Source of the DNA: Stichopus chloronotus
Lineage: Eukaryota; Echinodermata; Holothuroidea; Aspidochirotida; Stichopodidae
Direction: 5' to 3'
NCBI GenBank assembly: GCA_021234535.1
Contig: CM037836.1
Coordinates: 25,658,769 to 25,722,768, forward strand
DNA length: 64,000 bases
Both the position numbers and the translations under genes were made by a program. Shown one piece after another: positions 45,848-58,180 of this stretch; position 1 is the stretch's first letter, and each line of letters begins with the position of its first letter. Under the pieces are notes generated by a model, which made no database searches, was not told the DNA's origin, and was given only the letters and a program-made list of their open reading frames with translations.

Positions 45848-47638
45848 TTATGGCCGTTTGATGTCATCAATAACTTCATAAATCGGTGCCTCTGTCTGTG
45901 AAGTTTCCTGGTATTCATTAAAGTGATCATTTTTCCTGGAAATTGCTGGCCTCCTCTCCACAATTTGATCATAAACGACATCTTTTGGCTCACCTTCACC
46001 TTTAGCGTCTTTGGGAGAACATCTTTCCCCAGGTTTTATGGCTTTAATCTGCACTTCTGGGCGCGCTTCGTAAATCGATTCCGAATCAACTTCCGATAGG
46101 CAAACACTGTTCTTTGACATTTGCGACGCCAAGGAGCTGTGCTTTGACACATTTTCATAAAAGCTGATGCAACCATTACTACCTATACTTAGAATCTTTT
46201 CTCGAGTTGTCGTACTATCCTTGGATTTGTTCGGCTTTGCGTAATGAGGAAGAATTCTTCCAGGTTTACCCACGAACTTTCTAATATTCAAGACATATTT
46301 ATATTCCGATGATAAATCGTTGTCGCCTTTGTCCGCATCTTCGATAACCCCCTTTAATCCTTCCTCATCCTCCTCCTTCTCCTCCTTAGGGATGGACTGG
46401 TACACACCCTCAGTGCTTTTACCATTTTGAATGTCAACGTCCACCTGTGCCGATTGGACAGTGTGGATTGACTTTGTTGCTGCTGCTGCTGCAGATTTTG
46501 TGTCGTTACGTTTTCCACGGCTGATAAATGCAAAGAGTAAAGAGAAAATCACTAGCAGACCAATGATACCTGCCCCTGAAAAGGGTAACCAGAATAATTC
46601 TAGTGGAGATTTTGCAATGCCAGATGGTTTGTTTGGATTTGAACGTGCACGTAGTTTGGATAAAAGAACGAATTCGGTGTACAGTAAAAGCGTTTCCCTT
46701 ATAGAAACGTGTGAACCATCCAGTAACGCAGCGGAACAAATTATCTTTGTAAAGTTATCAGCCTGTTGCAAGTCTCTCAGGATTAAAACAGAATCTCTGA
46801 CTTCGAATCGACCAGATGACATGAACCTGACAGCTGAAGACGCATCGAGAGACCAAGTCACACTTTTGGCGCCCACTGCCGTACAGTTGTAAGTGGCATT
46901 GTTGCCAATGACAACGTTGGGCACGGAAGGCTCTATACTGATGATAGCCTCACCAGAGCCTTGTAATGGAATCACGGAACAGGAGCGACGCCACGACTCC
47001 GAGTAAGGACTAGATATTAAACAAGTAAATGTGACGTCATTGTCATCATAGTCCACCAAGTGGCGTCGGTGACTAACAGACGAAGATGAGTGAATTTGTT
47101 CCTTGATGAGAACCCCATTTCTATACCACTCCCCAGTGAAGTCTATCCCTGCTGGACCCTTCCAAGAACATGTTAAGTCAACATATCGTAGATAGTTGTC
47201 AGTACTTGGAGAGTCATAAGACGCATGGCAAGTCGGGGAGGTTGCATCTGGCAGAGGAAATACACTCAGCCTTCCTTGGCTTAGGGGCGTTATTGTTCCA
47301 CTCTCTTCATATGCACAGATGTAATTTCCGGTGTCCCTTAGCTGGGCATGTCGTACCAGCAAATTAAAATCTTCACTAGTGGGGTCTCCTTGTACAGAAT
47401 ATCGTCTTCTGCGGTTTAAATCTATGGACCGTCTTAATTGCCTGCCAACAGTAAGGACTGATTTACTTTCTTCGTGGTACCAGATAATTCTTCGAGATCC
47501 AATATCTTTCAACTCACAGGACAACAGAAATGTTTCACCCTCGAGAACGTTGGTGTCGTTGACACCTCTTACCACGTTTAACGCCGTTACCCATCCACAA
47601 CAGAAAAAGATGATAAATGAAGCTTGCACGAAGACCAT
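45848..47638 (-). CDS. Single-pass Ig-superfamily receptor with tyrosine-motif tail, intronless
   Basis: One uninterrupted frame of 596 residues; the ATG at 47638 has a good context (ACCATGG). Signal peptide: residues 1-19, cleaved before LNVV. Ig1: C41, W53, DTGNYIC (102-108). Ig2: C157, W171, C206. Ig3: C252, W262, C301. Membrane segment: about 351-373 (LPFSGAGIIGLLVIFSLLFA), then RGKR. The tail (374-596) carries GVYQSI (Y413), SEYKYV (Y446), SFYENV (Y494; ITIM-like and YxN for Grb2-type SH2 domains), VVYDQI (Y556; canonical ITIM) and PIYEVI (Y587). It is probably a cell-surface adhesion or immune-type receptor signalling through phosphotyrosine. No ortholog was recognised. The lack of introns is unusual for Ig receptors and could reflect a retrogene or an intron confined to the 5' UTR. 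Confidence 0.87.
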   Translation of the reverse strand: MVFVQASFIIFFCCGWVTALNVVRGVNDTNVLEGETFLLSCELKDIGSRRIIWYHEESKSVLTVGRQLRRSIDLNRRRRYSVQGDPTSEDFNLLVRHAQLRDTGNYICAYEESGTITPLSQGRLSVFPLPDATSPTCHASYDSPSTDNYLRYVDLTCSWKGPAGIDFTGEWYRNGVLIKEQIHSSSSVSHRRHLVDYDDNDVTFTCLISSPYSESWRRSCSVIPLQGSGEAIISIEPSVPNVVIGNNATYNCTAVGAKSVTWSLDASSAVRFMSSGRFEVRDSVLILRDLQQADNFTKIICSAALLDGSHVSIRETLLLYTEFVLLSKLRARSNPNKPSGIAKSPLELFWLPFSGAGIIGLLVIFSLLFAFISRGKRNDTKSAAAAATKSIHTVQSAQVDVDIQNGKSTEGVYQSIPKEEKEEDEEGLKGVIEDADKGDNDLSSEYKYVLNIRKFVGKPGRILPHYAKPNKSKDSTTTREKILSIGSNGCISFYENVSKHSSLASQMSKNSVCLSEVDSESIYEARPEVQIKAIKPGERCSPKDAKGEGEPKDVVYDQIVERRPAISRKNDHFNEYQETSQTEAPIYEVIDDIKRP

Positions 47639-48024
47639 GGTCACAATATGGTGATACCTGTTACCGAGAATGGAATTATGAAATATCGTATATTAGGTTC
47701 TCCAAAAATGCAACACTTCACATCTCCTTCACAAATTGGACACCGATGGAACTAACCAGATAATTAGCAGTGTATGTCACTCACATAGTGAAAAGTGGAA
47801 AAAAATGTAAGTCGTCTTTTAAAGTCAGAATTTTCATGCAAGCAAACGAGCCTTCCAGTATAAAACGACAGAATTGTCTTCCCGATATTAAGGTGGAGAA
47901 AACGAAGCTACATTACATCCCATTGCGGTGTACAATGGAAATCACGTCACCCTATTCAATGTAACACACGTCAAAGGTACAGGAAGAGCCCCATTCATCA
48001 CTTCCCCAAGCCGAGAACGTGAAG

Positions 48025-48042
48025 TGACGTATCCAATTGGCC
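48025..48042 (-). promoter_or_regulatory. Candidate CRE/CCAAT pair upstream of the Ig receptor gene
   Basis: ACGTCA (reverse of 48025-48030) and a palindromic CCAATTGG box (48033-48040) lie about 390-400 bp upstream of the ATG. Both motifs are short and could be chance matches. Confidence 0.25.
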
Positions 48043-48189
48043 ACGTCCTGGTAGTTGTCAGTGTGTAATTGGCGATAAGCCCATGTGAGTTGGATTGTTC
48101 CAGAATTACACACCTAACTGTGCAGACGTCTCTCTTTAAATGAATCTTGCAAACATCTTGCAAACTAGACTTTGTATAGAGAGTGACTT

Positions 48190-51100
48190 CTTCAAGGAAA
48201 ATTTGACCGAATTACCTCTTACGACAGCAGGCAATGTCCTTACAATTTGAATTTCATCTAATTGGGACACGCTGTTGGGGGCCTACCGCAGCCTGAACGC
48301 CAAGGCGTCGTTCAATATAGCCAGACCTTGTAGCAAAAGACTCCAGGCATTCACTGCGCCAACTATCTGCATGCATCATTCGCATTCAGTGGCCCCAGCT
48401 CTTTATCGAGACTTTTAATAAACATTCATTTTGAAACTACGTGTCAAGTACATCTACATCGACATAGAAAATTGATACCAACAGAGAATTTGTACTCAGT
48501 GGAAAATGGCGAACGAGTTTCCAAAAACCGTCCCAGAGAATGACTAAGGCGAGGGCCCTCGATCTCTCTCTATGAAATAATTCTGAGTACATTGGGGTAT
48601 CTAGATGCAATTTTGTCTAAAATAGTATTGCAGGCTTTGATGTTAATTCCACTGAGTATTTTACACGTTATGTGGTCTCATCGTCGACATTTAATTGGTT
48701 CGACCCAAAATTTCTGAAACTCTTCGAACCTTCGAACTACAGTGCATGCACAGCAAGCTTATGTAACGCTTACTTAAATTACATTACACTTGTAGATACA
48801 GGCATTGAACTTGGTCTTCTTTTTACTCCCTTTCCCTTGGAGGTGTGGCTCTGTTGTCTTCGTCTATCACATTGTTACTACTATGGAAATGACTAGGTTA
48901 AGCTAATGAAAATGGTGCTCATTTCTCGCTATGAACATATTGTTACTTGTTAGCGTGTAATGAATGAATCAGCAAGCAGGATTACAAGACTCCGGTCTGT
49001 TTGAAACTTATTATTCCCCCACAGACATCCCGTGTAATCCATAGCAGTAAAAATGTTATACAAGGAAAATCACAACTAATAAAATTACGCTATTTTAGGG
49101 GAAGCTTCAAAAACGATTGTTTTCTCTGACAGTAATGAGGAATACACAAATACCATTATACAAAGTTAACATTACGCGATAGTTAATGTAGAGCCATACA
49201 GCAGAACAGTTGCGAGCTTACGAAACAGCAGTTGGAAGGTGGGTGTGGGATGGGGTAATGAGAGTTTCATCCCTCCATTGACGATACTGCCGACAGAGAA
49301 AGTAATAAAATCGTTTGCATATGAAAGACTGAATCCTCATCTACGTAGCAAGTTTACGTTAATAGATTTATATGAGAACAAAACTTGTCGAAGTGTAGTT
49401 GCGACTAAACCAACAGAAGCAGCTATTCTATCTTTACCAATTCACTTTCGCATACATCGAGAGGCATGCGACACCCAATACAATCATAAGGATCGTGACC
49501 GAACTTTTAAGTGCCATCCAAGCGGGGAAGCGAAAAAAACAAACGATTATGATAATAATAATAATTAATTGAGTTCCGTCCATGTTCAATCGTATTTCGT
49601 AATGTTTTCAACTTTGCTTTTTGCTCCTTCAGGAACTAACGGAGGGTCAAGTGACTTGTTTGTGCCAACGTATTGTTCGTGATATAATTGAACTCAACTT
49701 CTCGAGAAGAAAACAATGCCCACTATTACTTTGGACTATTTATTATGACCTTCTGCCATAAAGATGAAATGAGTGTAAATTTTAAATTGCTATGATATTA
49801 CTGGGGGAAATGGAAGTCCTTGTGTAACCATGATAATATTTTGTCTCTCTGTGACTATTTCCCCTGTTGAAGATATCAGCCGCATTTCATTAAAATGCCA
49901 TGGGTAATCAGCGTGATTACTGATCATGTTTGAATTTAAACATGTTCTGAAGGAATCATAGGCAACTGCAGGGAGAATGAGATTCAATTCCGATTTAATT
50001 TCACATGTACATGGTATTTAAAATTTTATGCAAAAGCAAGAAAACAAAAAAACGTCGTGGGCAATATTTGTTATTTGTAATATCTATTTTTTTTCTGTAC
50101 TGACCAACTTGTAACACAGTAAGCACGGTAAGTAAAGATACACCACAAAAAATTGTGATTTCATTATAATTTTGCTTCTTTGTACAACGCACGTTTGTTT
50201 CAGTTCGCTCAAAGTCCATAGTGCGGAGTAAGCCAACAGGTAATTTCAGACATGAGATTCGTGTTTTCTAAGCTGACATACGCTTGAAATCATACCCTGG
50301 CTGTTTACTCTAAGAAAAAGAAACAGGAGCTCTTTTATTGTCCTGCAGGGAGAACCAATAGGGTTCATCGATCATAATTTACAGGAATTATCTAACTAAG
50401 AAATAAAGGTTCCTGTTTTTGTCCTCCTCCAGGGAGAACCATTTGGTCGCCAAGAACCATCTTTTCTTAGAGTGTATCCCGCCGTATGGTAGAGTTGTAA
50501 AGCGAAAACTTTCTTGCGTGACCCACGCCAACTGAGGATGGTGCTCGGCTTTGGTACTACTGAGGACACTCAGCGGCCTCTCCCCCCCCCCCCCCCTCCA
50601 TTTTCTCCCTAATTCATGGGTCGTTCCTAATCGCCTTTGTACTCTACCCCAACCAAAAAGAGCGCACTGCTTATAGATACAGTCATTATACTGCTTGTCC
50701 TGAATCCAAATTCATCTCTTTGCCTATACCGCCTAGGTGACACCCATCCCCTCCCCCACCCCATGGAAACGTCTGGTACGTCACTGATGTGAGAGTTTAG
50801 ATTAGCCCCCCCCCCCCTCTTCTTACAGTACTTTCAAAACCAAATCGAGGCGCTTGTGGAAAGCTGAGTCAAAATGTAATACTTTTTTTTTAATTTTGTA
50901 ATTATGAATGCTTGGATAGGCTACAACCTACAAGGCCTGAGAAGTCCTTTCCCCTGCCATTTTGGGAGGGTCCACTTGAAAAACAAAATCTACTGTACGT
51001 GCACACAAATGATGGCAACCCGTTAGTTTCTGGGAAAATTGAGCTAAAACCCATGCTGGCCATTAGAATTCCTTTCCCATAAAAGTACTATACTACTCGT

Positions 51101-51417
51101 TGGCCTACATCTCCCAGTAGAAGAGATATATTCGTGAGGATAGCTTAATACACCTTTTGTTACGTCCTCTGTGACGTTTACCCCCAAATAAGCAATAAAA
51201 AAAAATGTTACCGGAACAAATTGACGTAAAGCAATCGAAATCCGGAGAAAGAAATCCATTGCATTTAAAAGTTATCTCATAAAATTGTGATAATCTTTTT
51301 CAGGAACTGCCTAATTAAGTTCTGCCAAATATTATTATCATTATTATTATTATTATGTTTTTATTTTTTTGCAAATTTTACCTGTGGGGATGCATGTTTG
51401 TGGCCCATTTGGAATAT
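48190..51417. other. Intergenic stretch, no gene recognised
   Basis: Includes C runs near 50582 and 50807 and short open frames (for example 49239-49568, plus) without recognisable domains. No repeat boundary was resolved. Confidence 0.4.
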
Positions 51418-51752
51418 TTAAAGGGAATTTAGACGTTTAAATCGCATCAACATGACAAACAAAAAAAGATAGCTTTAAAGCATTGTTAAACCATTCAGTC
51501 TCACTAAAAAGCACTCGCAACAGCTTCATCCCTTAAAGGCATTATGCATAAGATGACCTATTGAAGATGCATCATTTGAATTGCTGAAAGTTTGGGTAAA
51601 CAAATTATTTTTGAACTGAACGTTTATCTGTGAGAAACGTACTTCTTGAAAAGAATGTCACCGTCCTGCTTTGTATTAAATAATCTATCATTCTGTATAA
51701 GAAAATGTTTTAAAAATCTGATTTTTTTTTTCTGTAAGACAAACACCTTCTT
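51418..51752. mobile_element. TTAA MITE family, copy 4 (decayed)
   Basis: It starts TTAAAGGGAATTTAGACGTT at 51418 and follows copies 1 and 2 through CATCAACATGACA, TGTTAAACCATTCAGT, AGATGCATCATTTGAATT and GTCCTGCTTTGTATT. The right terminal repeat is eroded to about GTAAGACAAACACC near 51737-51751. Confidence 0.65.
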
Positions 51753-54700
51753 CTTCTTCTGTAAGACTACAGAGAAAATTGTGTGCAGAAATATTTCTTA
51801 ATGACAGGTATGATTTTTTAAGGCGGAGGGGTTTTCAATCAGCTGTCTTCGTGATACCATTAAGGCGATTATAAGATTGTAAGTAACTACTAAAGAGTAG
51901 AAATTGCGGATTTTCGTCTGCATATGTATAGGCTGCAGGGTTTTGGACGAACGCGCGATATTCCCTATAACAGCAGTTCCATTTGACTAGTTATAGATAT
52001 AACCAGGGAGCTGTCTCTCTCAAACTGTCATTCAGCCGTTTAATGTAAATACAGTCTGAATACCTTTATTTGGATGCTCATAATGCTAATTTAGATTAAG
52101 AAAACTTTCAAGTGAAAAATTTTGATCATTTTTCTAAAGATTTGCTTTAATGCCTGTCCATTTCTAACCTTCTAAAAGTGGCTCTGAGTTTGCGTGGGTG
52201 TCTGCCGGCAAAAGTGTGCGTTGGTTAATTTGTCGATATCTGTCTCATTATATCTGTTGATGGACTAGAGCACCAATATGTAGTGGTTCATAACAAACGT
52301 CTGTGAGGGCAGTCGTTCCTCAAAGGCTGAACAGTCCGTAAGTATCCATTGTCAATATTACAACCCATGAGATCTGTATGATTAAAAAAAATCTGCAAAA
52401 GCTCATGTTTGAATGATTTAGAAAATTGACCAAAAATGCCCACACACAACCCACCGAAACACAACGCGAATTCTAAATACTGTAAGAAGAACCAATATTG
52501 GAGTTTCATTATAAGCGACAATCACCACTGTGCTTCAGAAAATGTAAGAAAAGTGTCTTGTGTGATTCAAAGAACATGTCAATAGGCCCAAATTCCCCCG
52601 AACACCCCAAACGGCACACATATACCCAACACCCAAAATTGTGTGTAAGTTTTAGGAAAACCCATCAAAATCTGTAGGAAGAGGAATACTTTGGAAAACT
52701 GTGGACAGAGTTAAATAAAATGGCACACATGCGCACCTTGAACCAGCTGGCTGGTGTGAGCTAAAAATGGACCATCGATCGAAACTTTTGCATACACTAC
52801 ACTACCCAAAATAAAGGACAAAATAGATTTGGGTCGAACATTTTTTTATTTTTCTTAGTCCTCGAATCAATGGATACCTTCTTGTCTTCTCTTGCAATCT
52901 CTAGAAGTATGCATCATTCTCTTTCCCTACCTCCCTTCATCTCTTTCGTCCCAACCCCTCTTTCTTTTTTCTTATTTTTCGTTCATTCGCCTTCAATTGC
53001 AACTGAACAGGAGGTGGTGTCCATTGCGACGCTTGTAAAGTAAATGTAGGCCTCAGTAGTGATGACAGCTGCAGATCTAATGCAATTTGGAAATTATTGT
53101 TGTCTAAGCTTCTTTTATCGTCGGTGTATAATTTGGCAGCCATGTAAATAACGTACGTATTCAAGATGTTACTTTCATGACGATTTAGTATACTAATCCT
53201 TACTCTAAGAACATTTCTGGACTGTCTGTATTGAGTGACACGTATGTCGTATGCCATCTGTTTTATGCATGTTAGCAATGGCTCCAAAGTGGCTCCGTTA
53301 CTTTTTGAGCACCGCTATATTGATTATTGTTATTACTTTCATTGGTGTGCGTGCGTGTGTATGTGTGTGTGTGCATTCCTATGTCCTGTACAGAGTCTTT
53401 GCCACTTGCTCTCTTTTGTTCTCTGCTTTAAACCTTAGATAAATTGAATTGTTGAATTGTTGATTTTAGTCGATTGTATCCAAAATTTTGATGTGGAAAA
53501 ATGAAAACAGAAAAAAAAAAAACTTTTTGTGAAGGTCTTTCTCGACCAACATAGATGATGGCAATTATACCTACAGCAAGTAAAGAATATGATGATTTGC
53601 AAAAAAACAAAGTCTACCACCCACACTCACGCTATAAATATAGATTCTCTGTAGGTACCATCTCCGCATAGCCACAAACATGGATCTGTGAAATTACAGA
53701 AAAGCAACAACAAAGGGGGAATTGGCATGGGGACTACCAACACCCCCCCCCCCCTCCCCTCCTCCCCGCGCCTACTTTTCAGAAAGGTTCTTTTTATACT
53801 ATCGAAAAAGATAAAATAAAATTAAGCTAAAGATTACTGCAGTAGGCGTTAAGTGAGGTACCACATTTCCAAGAAGTTGGAAATTGAGTAATCCCCACAC
53901 GAAGATAGACTGAAAAGGGAAAATGCAGTCAACCCAATTTGTATTAGCATAGTTCCCTATCCTAATTCGTAGATCAGTCGCTCTTTTGCATTAAATGACG
54001 ATATCTTTGTGACTGGATTGCTAAATTCATGCAAGTTATTTGTTTACTTTGATTACAAAATAGTTTGAAATACCCTGAAAGATACTTGTAAGGTATAGAA
54101 AAGGAGATTCGTAAGATTGTACTGATGCTTTAGAATAAAAGTTGGGGCCACAGCTTATTCCCTTTAAGGATGTGCTGTAGTGTTTTCCTTTTGTGTTCAA
54201 TTCAAGTTCTCGAAAGGAAGGCGGATGACACCTTCCCACAAAAAAATATAATCATTTCCCCGACAACTCAGGGAGTTAAACTCCCTGGACAAACACACAC
54301 ACACACATTTTCGGGCTCTGTGTATTAGATGCATACCATATAACGTGCAAATTTTTATGTTCTTATAAAGTAATGCGCGAATTTTGTTTGGTCGCCCCTC
54401 CCCCGATATCTTTTGTTTTATTTGCAACTGTCCATCCCACCCGCAGTAACGCCTTCTCTCTCTGAAACTCATTTTATCCCCCTCCCCCCCCCCCCCCAAA
54501 TTCTTCTTGAGTATCGTTCCTGAATTGTACTTATTGCACTGCTTAGTGTTGGTACTTTTGTAAGCACGTGTATGATATTTGCATAACGACTTTTCATTAT
54601 TACATTTATATACAATCGACTAGGTTCAAGGATACGGTACCCATGCAGGAGTCCAAAGCTCTCTTACTGCCATCAACGATCTTTATGATTTTGACCGAGG

Positions 54701-57079
54701 TCTCTCCCACATTTTATTCTAACCAGGAGGTGATTAGGACTTCATTGTTCAGACTTAACAAGCTTATTCTGCGTCTCGTTAATTATCTGCAGTTAAAACA
54801 TGTATGTATTGATGTATAGGTGAGCTGGGGATATACGGTTCCCTTCGGAGCCACGATGCAGGTCACGCCAAACTGCCTGGAGAATACTTAATAAGTCTAA
54901 TTCGAGGGGGCATCGATGACGGCGCAGTATCTTATGCATGGGAAAAGAATAATCATGCGTCAATTTTATTTGGTATGGTATGAACTAAACTGGTTGGTAT
55001 GATAACGTAGCCTTTGACGGAGTCTAGAAATCATACTTCAGGTCGCTCCTCATTAAGGAGGGCAAATAACATTTAAAAACATTGTTCATATTGCGCGAAA
55101 AGGAATGAACCTTGTGCATCATCGAAACTGAATTAGACGAATGAATTCAAAGCGGAAGAACAGTGCATTTGGTACAATTGTCGTGAATGCTGGTTTGTTT
55201 TGAACACACACCTGTCAAATGGCCAGGAGCCAATAGAACAGTTTTTTTTCCCCTGGAAATCATAATTCTAAATTACAATTCATTCAGATTATGTTCGTTT
55301 TCTTCTTACTATTCATGCAGTGATTTATACACAGGACGGTGGACTGGACATTTGACAGTGAACTCCCTTTGGCACTATAGATTTCTCTACAGACAAAACC
55401 CAATGACACTATCTAAGTCGAGCGCCACCATCCCGTTGACGAGACGCGTATGCCTATGAAAATTTTTGACAAAAAATACCTGTTAGGCCTAGCCAGCGTA
55501 TGTCGGAGCAGTCTCTACCTTGGGTATACAAAATAAGTGAGTCCCTAAAATGCTTTTATTGTTTAAAATCCTACTGTTATACGTTGCTTGATCTTTGCCA
55601 TGATCTTGCTTATTTTAGGGTAGCAAATATAAGCATGAAGACTTACCCACTGACTCGATACGCCAAGGAAATTTATTAAGCACACTGTTCGAAGCATGAG
55701 AGAGAGGAAAATTACTTTGAGACCAAGTAACATTTCTAGGGCACACAGGTCTGAAGGGTGATGCTAACATTCAGTTTCAGAAAACTACCACATAACTAAT
55801 AGATTTACTTTGTGAAGTTCAGATTGAAAAATTACTAGAAACATCCAACAACAAAGGGCCATTTGGATAGTGGGCCATATCACTCTCTTCATCTTCATAA
55901 AAGATATTCACCTCAAAGCCTTATAATCAGTTTGAACAAACGAATTCGCTTATGCGTGACCCAATAACCCAATAGAACCTTTTTAGATATGAGAACACAT
56001 TTTGGAATTTTAGTAAGGTCTAAACATCATTCGACTTGGAAAAACAAACGTCATTAGCATTTTAGCAACCCAAAATCAAGACTGACAGAACTATTTGGAG
56101 ATTCACTTTCTGAAAATCATACATCGTTGGAGGACAGATTCGGGTAGCTTTTCGCTCTCCCCATTGGTCCAAAACAGGGGACGTTTACTGCACATTGAAA
56201 AAGTTGACTCATCTTTACTGAATATCAAATAAGACTGCTGGGACTTTGCTCATTTTTCTTCTTGGCCATGAAGAGATCACTATACTCATTGCACGCATTT
56301 GTCACTCACGTCTGGCGGTTATGATTTGTCCACATTTCTCCACATATATATATATAAATCGTATCTCTTTTTTTCACATCATTATGTCGAATACTTAATA
56401 CAAAGTTCAACACGAGGCGTATACGTTCGACTAGCCGTGCAAGTCCTCAGTATCTAGATGTTATTGCATCTTGTACTAGAAATACGAATTTATAATGGCG
56501 CTCAATAGTGCAACAGATTGCACCTGAGGGTAGGTAATTATTCAAAACTTTCGCAAAGGGGAGGGGCATTCTCTCACATTTCCCATGGGCCCATGACGAC
56601 AATCACTCCTCCAATTATTACGCGAATTATTTTACACAAGAGTAGACGGACAATCAAACTAACAGACTGTGTAATTTGTCCACAAAAGACCGAAAAATAA
56701 AGATATTGTGAAAAGTTGTCATAAAGAACTATAGAAACCCTCGAAATGAAGCAAATAGTAAATGCTGTAATAAGGAGTGTCGTTAGTAAAGAGAGGACAG
56801 ATCATTTCAAATGCAAACGAATTCACTTTAAAACTAGAAATGATGTTACATCAGTTAATCATGTTCACCGAGTATTGAATAGCACGAAGAGTACTTGTTA
56901 AGACACTCTTCAAAATAGAATCGAAGAACATATTGGGAACTAATCAAAAAGGTTAGCAGTAGTTCTTCTAATTCAGTAGATCGATAACGTGAGTAATATT
57001 CTAATTCAAACATTTTTGGCTTTTTTTTTCAACAAAAAAAAAAAGACGTGCTGTGAAAATGATGAGGATATCATACCCT
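51753..57079. other. Intergenic stretch, no gene recognised
   Basis: Simple repeats (TG-rich at 53345-53375; CA at 54292-54307), C runs near 53742 and 54480, and a LINE-like 3' tail near 53440-53465. A 116-codon frame at 52937-53287 (minus) has no recognised domain. Confidence 0.4.
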
Positions 57080-58180
57080 GCCAAAGTATTTCGTCAGTGA
57101 AGAAGGAATCGATCAAAACCTTTGTCTTTTCTGAAATGCTTTCCTGTATGTTGATGATGCTATAATTGTGTTTGCCGAAAATGACAGTTATCTTCAACTT
57201 GCATTAAATGCTCTGAAGTCATTATTTTCTTGTTGGTTAATAAAGTAATATGACAGTTGGCCCTTATTGCAAGTGAAGCGAATGTTGTTACCTTTTCCAA
57301 AGGTAAAGTATCAAAAAAGTCCTGTTTTTAAGTGCGATAACATTATGCTTGAAGTTGTTGATTATTAAACATATTTATTTATTGAATTAATTATTGATTG
57401 ATTGATTGATTGATTGATTTATTGTAATAAGTTTGATAAAGCTAAGATTAAGCAAGTCAACCAAGCAACTAGAGGGGCCCTCTATAGTCTTGTGGCCAAA
57501 TTCTGTCAGTTTCAGTTACCCCTTGACAATACAATTAAAACTACTTGATCAGATTGTTCTAATTCCTTTCCTTTTATATGAGGAGTGAAGTTTGGGGGTT
57601 CGAAGAAGTCTCGCAAACTGGATCGTTCCACCTGAAATTTTGTAAACAAATTCGTAAGGTTCATAATCATACTGCCATCTGTATGGGAAACACGGTAGGC
57701 AATTAAGACAATTAAATTACGAATGCTCAAGTCTTGGGCAAGAAATTTTAATGAATAAATAAATACAAACTTACCTACACCTAATATAATCTCTTAATAG
57801 CCAGTACCTTAGAAAGGCACTCTCCTAGCTCAGTTTGGATCACAAAGATCAAAAGTATTCTTGATTATTCTTCGTTGTATTCCATACCCTCCAATAATGA
57901 AATTGTAATCGATATAAAATGGAGTGGAAGATACAGAAGACTTTCTGATACGTATGAGTAAGACTGGCTCCCAGAAATGTACGCCATCATTGTAAGAATA
58001 TCGCATTTTTAGGACAAAGTTAAAGTTTAAAAATATCTGGTTTGTGTATCAACTTCGGTAAATTTTGATGTGCCAAACTTCCTGTTGTCACTGACAGATC
58101 CCTCCCTCAAAATTAATTTTAAAGATATAATTTGCCATCACTGTTGCAATCCGAAATCGAAGGGGGGGTTCCATTATTTA
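57080..58180 (+). pseudogene. LINE reverse-transcriptase remnant with YVDD
   Basis: A frame reads FLYVDDAIIVFAENDSYLQL then ALNALKSLFSCW (about 57138-57236), the catalytic palm motif (usually YADD) and following helix of LINE reverse transcriptases. Frameshifts lead to FSKGKVSKKSCFKCD, EVVDY-TYLFI, KQVNQATRGPLYSLVAKFCQ (about 57450), SEVWG-like SVKFGGSK (about 57585), KFCKQIRKVHNHTAICMGN (about 57639) and the C-terminal YRIFRTKLKFKN (about 57995). Several stops and a 4-bp ATTG microsatellite make it non-functional. The style matches CR1/Jockey-related elements of invertebrates. Confidence 0.72.
57391..57419. repeat. (ATTG)n microsatellite
   Basis: About seven ATTG/TTGA units, inserted within the LINE remnant. 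Confidence 0.9.

Noticed and set aside
47942..48163. Minus-strand frame upstream of the Ig receptor as an extra 5' exon
   Set aside because: The receptor already starts with a good signal peptide, and this frame has no matching splice sites or domain.
49239..49568. 109-codon plus-strand frame ending in poly-Asn
   Set aside because: The end is encoded by an AAT repeat; no domain and no splice context.
52937..53287. 116-codon minus-strand frame
   Set aside because: No domain was recognised, the C-terminus is low-complexity Lys/Arg, and no gene structure surrounds it.
54601..54800. Short plus-strand frame that looked exon-like
   Set aside because: No family was recognised and acceptor or donor sites are not convincing.
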